Assembly (NCBI GenBank): GCA_910587555.1
Contig: CAJULV010000067.1
Coordinates: 1 to 20,691, forward strand
From: an uncultured Acetatifactor sp.
GTDB taxonomy: Bacteria; Bacillota; Clostridia; Lachnospirales; Lachnospiraceae
DNA: 20,691 bases
Direction of reading: 5' to 3'
Shown: positions 14,717 to 20,691 of the stretch, one piece after another
Position numbering within the stretch: position 1 is the stretch's first letter
How the letters are laid out: each line of letters opens with the position of its first letter
Made by a program: the position numbers and the translations under genes
The notes under the pieces: generated by a model
What the model was told of the DNA's origin: nothing
Databases searched by the model: none
What the model saw: only the letters and a program-made list of their open reading frames with translations

Positions 14717-16354
14717 TTAGAAATCCTCTTCTTCCTTCTGGGCGGTAAAGACAGTACGCTTTCTTGCCATCTCGTCGTTTGCCAGGTATTCGTCGTAGGT
14801 AGTGATCTTATCTACGATTTTTCCGTCCGGCAGAATCTCGATGATGCGGTTTGCCGTGGTCTGGACAAACTGGTGGTCATGGCAGGAGAACAGGGCCACG
14901 CCCGGGAATTTGATCAGCCCGTTGTTCAGGGAGGTGATGGATTCCATGTCCAGGTGGTTGGTGGGTTCATCGAACACAAGGCAGTTGGCGCCGCTGATCA
15001 TCATCTTGGACAGCAGGCAGCGGACCTTCTCCCCTCCGGAGAGTACCTTCACCTTCTTCACGCCGTCTTCCCCGGCAAAGAGCATACGTCCCAGGAAGCC
15101 GCGTACATAGGTGACGTCCTTCACGGGAGAGTAGCCGGTAAGCCATTCCGCTATGGTCAGGTCATTGTCGAATTCCGCGGTGTTGTCCTTGGGGAAATAG
15201 GCCTGGGAGGTGGTAACGCCCCATTTGTAGCTGCCCTCGTCGGGTTCCAGCTCGCCCATGAGAATCTGGAACAGGGTGGTCTTGGCCAGTTCCTGCCCGC
15301 CCACAAAGGCGATCTTGTCGTCATGCCCCATAATGAAGGATACATCGTCAAGCACCTTTTCTCCGTTTACGGTTTTGGACAGATGCTCTACAGTCAGCAC
15401 TTCGTTTCCGATTTCACGGTCGGGACGGAAGTCGATGTAAGGGTATTTGCGGCTGGAGGGCTTCATGGTATCCAGTTCGATCTTTTCCAGGGCGCGCTTT
15501 CTGGAAGTAGCCTGCTTGGATTTGGAGGCGTTGGCTGAGAAACGGGAGATAAATTCCTGTAGTTCCTTGATTTTCTCCTCCTTCTTCTTGTTGGCTTCCT
15601 TCATCTGGCGGATGAGCAGCTGGCTGGACTCATACCAGAAGTCGTAGTTGCCGGCGTAGAGCTGAATTTTGCCGTAATCGATGTCAGCGGTATGGGTGCA
15701 GACCTTGTTCAGGAAGTAACGGTCATGGGAGACCACGATCACCGTATTTTCAAAATCAATCAGGAAGTTCTCCAGCCAGGAGATGGCGTCCAGGTCCAGA
15801 TGGTTGGTGGGCTCGTCCAGGAGAAGGATGTCCGGATTGCCGAACAGGGCCTTGGCCAGGAGTATTTTTACTTTGAGGCTGCCGTCCAGTTCCTTCATGG
15901 TGGAATAGTGGAATTCCGTACCGATGCCCAGGCCGTTTAAGAGCATGGCCGCGTTGGATTCCGCTTCCCATCCGTCCATTTCCGCGAATTCCGCCTCCAG
16001 TTCACTGGCCCGGATGCCGTCTTCGTCTGAGAAATCCTCCTTAGCATAGATGGCGTCCTTTTCCTTCATAATTTCATACAGGCGGGCATTTCCCATGATG
16101 ACGGTATCCATGACGGGATATTCGTCATATTTGAAATGATCCTGTTCCAGGACGGACAGGCGCTGCCCAGGCGTGATGACGATGTCGCCCCGGGTGGTTT
16201 CCAGATCACCCGATAAAATCCGCAGAAAGGTGGATTTTCCGGCACCGTTGGCACCGATGACACCGTAGCAGTTGCCTTCGGTAAATTTGATATTTACGTC
16301 TTCGAATAATGCTTTTTTGCCGATTCGTAAGGTTACATTGTTTACACTGATCAT
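14717..16354 (-). CDS. ABC-F family ATPase, YkpA-like
   Basis: This 545-residue protein has two ATP-binding cassettes and no membrane segments. Cassette 1 has Walker A GANGAGKST (34-42) and Walker B ILLLDEPTNHLD. Its signature is degenerate (MKELDGSLKVK). A lysine- and glutamate-rich linker (MKEANKKKEEKIKELQEF, then SANASKSKQATSRK) joins them. Cassette 2 has an altered Walker A (GGQELAKTT), a standard LSGGEKVR signature and LVFDEPTNHLD. I recall B. subtilis YkpA having the same departures, so they look conserved rather than decayed. ABC-F proteins of this kind act on the ribosome to relieve stalls. Resistance-type ABC-F proteins have longer linkers; this one looks housekeeping. The 5' leader contains an inverted repeat, and the ribosome binding site is weak (GAGG). 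Confidence 0.92.
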   Translation of the reverse strand: MISVNNVTLRIGKKALFEDVNIKFTEGNCYGVIGANGAGKSTFLRILSGDLETTRGDIVITPGQRLSVLEQDHFKYDEYPVMDTVIMGNARLYEIMKEKDAIYAKEDFSDEDGIRASELEAEFAEMDGWEAESNAAMLLNGLGIGTEFHYSTMKELDGSLKVKILLAKALFGNPDILLLDEPTNHLDLDAISWLENFLIDFENTVIVVSHDRYFLNKVCTHTADIDYGKIQLYAGNYDFWYESSQLLIRQMKEANKKKEEKIKELQEFISRFSANASKSKQATSRKRALEKIELDTMKPSSRKYPYIDFRPDREIGNEVLTVEHLSKTVNGEKVLDDVSFIMGHDDKIAFVGGQELAKTTLFQILMGELEPDEGSYKWGVTTSQAYFPKDNTAEFDNDLTIAEWLTGYSPVKDVTYVRGFLGRMLFAGEDGVKKVKVLSGGEKVRCLLSKMMISGANCLVFDEPTNHLDMESITSLNNGLIKFPGVALFSCHDHQFVQTTANRIIEILPDGKIVDKITTYDEYLANDEMARKRTVFTAQKEEEDF

Positions 16355-16371
16355 ATTAAACCTCGTTTCCC

Positions 16372-16406
16372 GTGCCCGGCAGAGCGGTCAATCGGCTGCC
16401 CGGCAC
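16372..16406 (-). repeat. Inverted repeat in the ABC-F leader
   Basis: TGCCCGGCA occurs twice, within GTGCCCGGCAG (16372-16382) and CTGCCCGGCAC (16396-16406). The arms pair in 10 of 11 positions across a 13-base loop, and each core is itself an odd palindrome. On the minus strand it lies between the promoter and the start codon, so it would be part of the mRNA leader. There is no U-run after it. Confidence 0.55.
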
Positions 16407-16421
16407 CTTTATTCTTATACC

Positions 16422-16449
16422 ATTATACACAAAATGCCTGATTTGGCAA
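16422..16449 (-). promoter_or_regulatory. Promoter of the ABC-F gene
   Basis: On the minus strand TTGCCA (16449-16444), 16 bases and TATAAT (16427-16422) make a good sigma-A promoter, giving a leader of about 60 bases. Confidence 0.6.
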
Positions 16450-16618
16450 GGAAAATCGGCCTTTAGGACGGGGAAATGAGCCTTTATGTACAGCTTTGGA
16501 GGAGAATCCGTGGCGGACGGGATAGGGGGACTGGACAGCGATTGCTTCTTCGACCATACAGAATGCGGAGGAGGCGGGTGGCTGTCTGCCGGAAATTCTT
16601 AATTTTGTATCGGAGATC

Positions 16619-16647
16619 TTGAAATGAGGGCCTAAAAGGTTTAAAGT
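16619..16647 (+). promoter_or_regulatory. Possible promoter of the GDPD gene
   Basis: TTGAAA (16619-16624), 17 bases and TAAAGT (16642-16647) match the sigma-A consensus at nine of twelve positions. It lies about 170 bases before the chosen start codon. Confidence 0.4.
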
Positions 16648-16687
16648 AGAGGGTAATCAGGGACAGGTTCCGGGGAGCGTGGGAAAA

Positions 16688-16713
16688 ATTCAGCGGAAAG
16701 GATTCAGCGGAAA
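16688..16713 (+). repeat. Tandem 12-base repeat
   Basis: ATTCAGCGGAAA occurs at 16688-16699 and again at 16702-16713, a period of 14 bases. It lies downstream of the likely GDPD promoter, so it would be in the leader. Confidence 0.5.
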
Positions 16714-16815
16714 ACATACGGAACAGAGGGCTTCTGTGGGGACCGGGAAGGGGATATGATCCGGGCCGGGGGCCTTGAAGACAGTCCCGGGACTTTCGGA
16801 AAGGATAGGAAAAAG

Positions 16816-17649
16816 ATGAAACTGTTGTTGCTCCTGTTGATACTGATATTGGCTGTGCTTGTGCTTTACTTTCTGATGATTATGCCGAGGATTGCGTATA
16901 AACCAGATACATCCCCGTTCCTGGGTTGGCTCTATGCCCACAGGGGGCTGCATGACAACAAGGCCCGGATACCGGAGAACTCCCTGGCGGCATTTCGCAG
17001 GGCGGTGGAAGCAGGATTCGGCATTGAACTGGATGTGCAGATGTCAAAGGATGGGATTCCGGTAGTGTTTCATGATTTTACCCTGAAGAGAATCTGCGGG
17101 GCGGAGGGAAAGGTAAGCGATTATACTTTTCAGGAACTGCAGCAGTTTGCGCTGTGCGGTTCAGAGGAAAGGATTCCCGGATTCGCGGATGTATTGAAAC
17201 TGGTGGACGGAAAAGTGCCCCTGATCATAGAGTTGAAGGTGGAGAGAATGGATATCTCGGTATGCAGAGCGGTGGACGGGCTGTGCGCCTCTTACAAAGG
17301 ACTGTACTGCGTGGAATCCTTTCATCCCCTGGCGGTGTTCTGGTACCGCAGGCACAGAAAGCATATCGTGAGGGGACAGCTGGCAGACGCCTTTCTGAAA
17401 GAGGGAGAGTTTGCAGGGACCCTGTTTTTCCTGCTTCAGAATCTGATGTTCAACTGGCTTGGAAGCCCTGATTTTGTCGCGTATAACTGTAAATATCCCC
17501 GGATGCTCTCCCGGGTACTCTGCCGCAGGCTTTACCGCAGCAAGGCGGCGGCGTGGACCATCCGCAGCAGGGAGCAGCTGGCGGAGGCAAGGAAGCATTT
17601 TGACATCTTCATTTTTGACGGTTTTGTGCCAAAGGAGAAGGCCTGTTAG
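16816..17649 (+). CDS. Membrane-anchored glycerophosphodiester phosphodiesterase
   Basis: The protein (277 residues) begins with a strongly hydrophobic segment (3-22, almost all Leu, Ile, Val) that should anchor it in the membrane with the enzyme outside. The catalytic domain follows directly. YAHRGLHDN contains H42, PEN is at 53-55, the metal ligands are E71 and D73 in IELDVQ, and H86 lies in VVFHDFTL. These are the general acid/base histidines and metal sites of the GDPD family, which splits glycerophosphodiesters into glycerol 3-phosphate and an alcohol. Substrates could be deacylated phospholipid or teichoic-acid-like polymer. I chose the ATG at 16816, which follows AAGGATAGGAAAAAG and gives a clean anchor; the ATG at 16756 would add 20 polar residues. 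It is monocistronic, ended by a strong terminator. Confidence 0.92.
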   Translation: MKLLLLLLILILAVLVLYFLMIMPRIAYKPDTSPFLGWLYAHRGLHDNKARIPENSLAAFRRAVEAGFGIELDVQMSKDGIPVVFHDFTLKRICGAEGKVSDYTFQELQQFALCGSEERIPGFADVLKLVDGKVPLIIELKVERMDISVCRAVDGLCASYKGLYCVESFHPLAVFWYRRHRKHIVRGQLADAFLKEGEFAGTLFFLLQNLMFNWLGSPDFVAYNCKYPRMLSRVLCRRLYRSKAAAWTIRSREQLAEARKHFDIFIFDGFVPKEKAC

Positions 17650-17684
17650 AGAAGAGTGACGAAGAGAATTGGAAGGAATGATTT

Positions 17685-17721
17685 GGGGGATGTGCATGTA
17701 AGTGCTTACACCCCCTTTTTT
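17685..17721 (+). terminator. Intrinsic terminator after the GDPD gene
   Basis: GGGGG (17685-17689) pairs with CCCCC (17711-17715), with an inner TGTAAG/CTTACA stem, followed by six T residues. Confidence 0.8.
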
Positions 17722-17807
17722 GACCGTTTATTTTGCCTTTTTGAGAGAAAAAAGGTGGACAGATTGCACGAAAATAACAGTTATGACAAAATTTACTTCT
17801 TTTTCCC

Positions 17808-17836
17808 TTGATATTCTTTTGGCAAATTGTTACAAT
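17808..17836 (+). promoter_or_regulatory. Promoter of ppdK
   Basis: TTGATA (17808-17813), exactly 17 bases and TACAAT (17831-17836) are a near-consensus sigma-A promoter in an AT-rich stretch. It predicts a leader of about 138 bases before the ATG at 17981. Confidence 0.8.
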
Positions 17837-17876
17837 AATAAAATAATAATAAAGTGTTCGGCCGTTTTTCGCTGCA

Positions 17877-17920
17877 GCAGGAGCAGGGAATCAGAAGCGG
17901 TTATTCTGCGATGCTCCTGC
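17877..17920 (+). other. Stem-loop in the ppdK leader
   Basis: GCAGGAGCA (17877-17885) and TGCTCCTGC (17912-17920) are perfect 9-base complements. Inside them CAGAA (17892-17896) pairs with TTCTG (17904-17908). The result is a two-tier hairpin in the transcribed leader, about 60 bases before the start codon and without a U-run. It could stabilise the mRNA or bind a regulator. The left arm contains AGGAG and might mimic or hide a ribosome binding site. Confidence 0.55.
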
Positions 17921-17980
17921 AATCGGAAACAACCGGATGGTCTTTGGTTATTTAAATCATATTGAAAGGAAGAAAAGAAC

Positions 17981-20605
17981 ATGAGAAAATGGGTGTACTT
18001 GTTTACAGAGGGCAACGCGGACATGCGTGAGCTTCTGGGCGGCAAGGGTGCGAATCTGGCAGAGATGACAGGTCTGGGACTCCCTGTGCCGCAGGGCTTT
18101 ACGATTACGACGGAGGCCTGTACGCAGTATTACGAGGACGGAAGAGAGATCAATGATGAAATACAGGCGCAGATTAATGAGTACATCGTTAAGATGGAAG
18201 AGATCACCGGCAAGAAATTCGGTGACCATGAGAATCCCCTGCTTGTATCCGTCCGTTCCGGCGCAAGAGCTTCCATGCCCGGCATGATGGACACCATCCT
18301 GAACCTGGGTCTGAACGAGGACGTGGTAAATGTTATCGCCGAGAAGTCCAATAATCCCCGCTGGGCATGGGACTGCTACAGAAGATTTATCCAGATGTAC
18401 TCCGACGTTGTTATGGAAGTGGGCAAGAAGTATTTCGAGCAGCTTATCGACGCCATGAAGGAGAAGAAGGGCGTAACACAGGACGTGGAGCTTACCGCAG
18501 AGGATCTGAAGGAACTGGCAGGACAGTTCAAGGCCGAGTATAAGGCAAAGATCGGCAGCGACTTCCCCAATGATCCCAAGGAGCAGCTGATGGGTGCAAT
18601 CAAGGCTGTGTTCCGTTCCTGGGACAACCCCCGTGCAAACGTATACCGCAGGGACAATGACATTCCTTATTCCTGGGGTACGGCCGTAAACGTACAGTCC
18701 ATGGCATTCGGAAACATGGGCGACGACTGCGGTACAGGCGTTGCCTTTACCCGTGACCCTGCCACAGGCGAAAAGGGCCTCTTCGGAGAGTTCCTGACCA
18801 ATGCACAGGGCGAGGACGTGGTTGCAGGCGTACGTACGCCGATGAAGATTTCCGAGATGGCCAACAAGTTCCCCGAGGCTTTCGAGCAGTTTAAGGGCGT
18901 GTGCGACAAACTGGAGTCTCATTACAGAGACATGCAGGACATGGAGTTTACCGTGGAGCATGGCAAGCTGTATATGCTTCAGACCAGAAACGGCAAGAGA
19001 ACTGCCCAGGCTGCCCTGAAGATTGCCTGTGACCTGGTGGACGAGGGCATGCGCACAGAGCAGGAAGCCGTGGCCATGATCGATCCCCGGAACCTGGATA
19101 CTTTGCTGCATCCTCAGTTTGACGCCGCTGCCCTGAAGGCTGCCACACCGGCAGGAAAGGGTTTGGGCGCTTCTCCCGGAGCTGCCTGCGGCAAGATCGT
19201 GTTCAGCGCGGAAGATGCCGAAAGCTGGGCTGCAAGAGGCGAGAAGGTGGTTCTGGTTCGTCTGGAGACCTCTCCGGAAGACATCACCGGCATGAAGGCT
19301 GCACAGGGCATCCTGACCGTACGCGGCGGCATGACCTCTCATGCGGCAGTGGTTGCCCGCGGCATGGGAACCTGCTGCGTATCCGGCTGCGGCGACATTG
19401 CCATGGACGAGGAGAACAAGAAATTCACACTGGCAGGCAAGGAGTACCACGAGGGAGATTATATTTCCATCGACGGTACCACCGGCAATATCTACGACGG
19501 CAGAATTCCTACCGTTGACGCTACCATCGCAGGGGAGTTCGGCAGAGTTATGGCCTGGGCCGACAAGTACAGAACCCTGAAGGTAAGAACCAATGCGGAT
19601 ACGCCCGCTGACGCAAGAAAGGCAAGAGAACTGGGCGCAGAAGGCATCGGCCTGTGCCGTACAGAGCATATGTTCTTTGAGGAGAGCAGGATCGCTGCTT
19701 TCCGCGAGATGATCTGCGCGGACACCGTGGAAGAGAGAGAAGCTGCCCTGGAGAAGATTCTGCCTTATCAGCAGAGCGACTTTGAGAAGATTTACGAGGC
19801 TCTGGAGGGATTCCCGGTTACCATCCGTTTCCTGGATCCGCCTCTTCACGAGTTCGTTCCCACCGAGGAAGCAGACATCGAGAAACTGGCAAATGCCCAG
19901 GGCAAGACCGTGGAGGAGATCAAGACCTTCATCGCAGGCCTGCATGAGTTCAACCCCATGATGGGACACAGGGGATGCCGTCTGGCAGTGACCTATCCCG
20001 AGATCGCCAGAATGCAGACAAGGGCTGTCATCCGCGCCGCCATCAACGTACAGAAGGCTCATTCCGAGTGGAAGATGCGTCCTGAAATCATGATCCCTCT
20101 GATCTGTGATATCAAGGAACTGAAGTATGTAAAGAAGATCGTTGTGGAGACCGCTGACGCTGAAATTGCAGCTTCCGGAATTGAACTGGAGTATGAAGTG
20201 GGTACCATGATCGAGATCCCCAGGGCTGCACTGACTGCTGACGAGATTGCAAAGGAAGCTGACTTCTTCTGCTTCGGTACCAATGACCTGACCCAGATGA
20301 CCTTTGGCTTCTCCCGTGACGACTCAGGCAAGTTCCTGAACGCTTACTATGATACCAAGATTCTGGAGAACGATCCCTTTGCGAAGCTGGATCAGAACGG
20401 CGTAGGCAAGCTGATGGAAATGTCCATTAAGCTGGGCAAGCCCGCAAACCCGAGCATGCATGTGGGTATCTGCGGCGAGCATGGCGGCGATCCTTCTTCT
20501 GTGGAATTCTGCCATAAGATTGGTTTGGACTATGTTTCCTGCTCACCGTTCAGGGTTCCGATTGCGAGACTGGCGGCGGCTCAGGCGGCTATTAACAGCA
20601 AGTAA
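17981..20605 (+). CDS. ppdK: Pyruvate, phosphate dikinase
   Basis: The 874-residue enzyme interconverts ATP, phosphate and pyruvate with AMP, pyrophosphate and phosphoenolpyruvate. The N-terminal ATP-grasp domain starts LLGGKGANLAEM and includes SVRSGARASMPGMMDT. The swivelling phosphohistidine domain carries H454 in GGMTSHAAVVARGMG. The C-terminal PEP/pyruvate barrel shows GLCRTEHMF, the metal-site region EVGTMIEIPRA, GTNDLTQMTFG, and catalytic C831 in ICGEHGGDP. The length equals that of the Clostridium symbiosum enzyme. In such anaerobes it often works in the glycolytic direction, saving ATP through pyrophosphate. Codon use is markedly different from neighbours, with many AAG, GAC, ATC and GGC codons, which points to high expression. 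AAGGAAG precedes the ATG at 17981. No regulatory kinase gene is present. Confidence 0.97.
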   Translation: MRKWVYLFTEGNADMRELLGGKGANLAEMTGLGLPVPQGFTITTEACTQYYEDGREINDEIQAQINEYIVKMEEITGKKFGDHENPLLVSVRSGARASMPGMMDTILNLGLNEDVVNVIAEKSNNPRWAWDCYRRFIQMYSDVVMEVGKKYFEQLIDAMKEKKGVTQDVELTAEDLKELAGQFKAEYKAKIGSDFPNDPKEQLMGAIKAVFRSWDNPRANVYRRDNDIPYSWGTAVNVQSMAFGNMGDDCGTGVAFTRDPATGEKGLFGEFLTNAQGEDVVAGVRTPMKISEMANKFPEAFEQFKGVCDKLESHYRDMQDMEFTVEHGKLYMLQTRNGKRTAQAALKIACDLVDEGMRTEQEAVAMIDPRNLDTLLHPQFDAAALKAATPAGKGLGASPGAACGKIVFSAEDAESWAARGEKVVLVRLETSPEDITGMKAAQGILTVRGGMTSHAAVVARGMGTCCVSGCGDIAMDEENKKFTLAGKEYHEGDYISIDGTTGNIYDGRIPTVDATIAGEFGRVMAWADKYRTLKVRTNADTPADARKARELGAEGIGLCRTEHMFFEESRIAAFREMICADTVEEREAALEKILPYQQSDFEKIYEALEGFPVTIRFLDPPLHEFVPTEEADIEKLANAQGKTVEEIKTFIAGLHEFNPMMGHRGCRLAVTYPEIARMQTRAVIRAAINVQKAHSEWKMRPEIMIPLICDIKELKYVKKIVVETADAEIAASGIELEYEVGTMIEIPRAALTADEIAKEADFFCFGTNDLTQMTFGFSRDDSGKFLNAYYDTKILENDPFAKLDQNGVGKLMEMSIKLGKPANPSMHVGICGEHGGDPSSVEFCHKIGLDYVSCSPFRVPIARLAAAQAAINSK

Positions 20606-20624
20606 TACACTGGAAGCTGATGTC

Positions 20625-20673
20625 ACAGGGCACTGTAATTTATTCTGGAAAGGGCAAAGAGCATTAGCCCTGT
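20625..20673 (+). other. Competing inverted repeats after ppdK
   Basis: ACAGGGC (20625-20631) and the nearer AGGGC (20651-20655) can both pair with GCCCTGT (20667-20673), so two hairpins exclude each other. An A-run rather than a T-run follows. It may be the start of a ppdK terminator or a leader for the next gene; the window ends too soon to tell. Confidence 0.3.
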
Positions 20674-20691
20674 CCCATAGAAAAAAACGAC

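Larger units (their letters stand above)
16450..16815. other. Intergenic region without a convincing gene
   Basis: The top strand is purine-rich and no frame looks coding. A 48-codon frame from 16476 would give an implausibly arginine-rich product. The stretch contains a possible promoter at 16619-16647 and a tandem repeat at 16688-16713; otherwise I see nothing in it. Confidence 0.5.

Noticed and set aside
14657..15538. 293-codon frame antisense to the ABC-F and PHP genes
   Set aside because: It is a shadow of two real genes on the other strand; no ribosome binding site or motif supports it.
14717..16354. Apparent decay of ABC-F motifs (cassette 1 signature, cassette 2 Walker A)
   Set aside because: As I recall it, B. 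subtilis YkpA has the same unusual motifs, so they appear to be family traits rather than damage.
16476..16622. 48-codon ORF in the ABC-F/GDPD gap
   Set aside because: About 15 of 48 residues are arginine, as expected from reading a purine-rich non-coding strand, and the ribosome binding site is poor.
17957..20062. 701-codon open frame antisense to ppdK
   Set aside because: It lies wholly within a well-supported enzyme gene. The translation is rich in His, Cys, Leu and Gly without motifs, and strong codon bias in ppdK explains the lack of stops.

Overview
The window reads as a chromosomal stretch from a Gram-positive anaerobe of the Clostridia, most likely Lachnospiraceae. The reasons are strong AGGAGG-type ribosome binding sites, TTGACA/TATAAT promoters, moderate GC, a pyruvate phosphate dikinase of the same length as the Clostridium symbiosum enzyme, a YkpA-type ABC-F protein and a DUF5050 propeller protein. 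I see no tRNA, rRNA, CRISPR array, transposase or prophage gene.

Layout. 1-610 holds two or three small ORFs of unknown function. 715-1686 is a free-standing DRE-TIM aldolase, with a pseudoknot-capable leader and an intrinsic terminator. 1849-3760 is the most interesting part: an Rnl2-like RNA ligase followed 10 bases later by a fusion of an HD phosphohydrolase and a polynucleotide kinase (HD-Pnk type). Together they supply all three steps needed to repair cleaved RNA. 3851-4195 is a SmtB-type zinc-sensing ArsR repressor with its own promoter and no transporter next to it. 4291-5304 (minus) is a membrane-anchored DUF5050 propeller, divergent from pheA (5443-6567), the bifunctional chorismate mutase/prephenate dehydratase.

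6736-13147 is a long rightward group: a DUF815 AAA ATPase, a Ppx/GppA phosphatase, polyphosphate kinase PPK1, the Maf nucleotide pyrophosphatase and a HAD phosphatase. Ppx and PPK form opposing arms of polyphosphate turnover. Maf and the HAD phosphatase are translationally coupled by a TTGA stop/start overlap. A strong promoter then drives an 88-residue very acidic protein (13366-13629).

13778-16354 runs leftward: YkpA-like ABC-F ATPase first, then a PHP-domain phosphoesterase of the RNase AM/TrpH type, with a terminator-like hairpin between them. The rightward strand resumes with a membrane-anchored glycerophosphodiester phosphodiesterase (16816-17649), its terminator, and ppdK (17981-20605), which has a near-consensus promoter, a structured leader and the codon use of a highly expressed gene.

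Most genes are housekeeping or metabolic. The RNA end-healing and sealing pair, several structured leaders and the small acidic protein are the parts worth following up. All calls come from reading motifs by eye; no database search was run.
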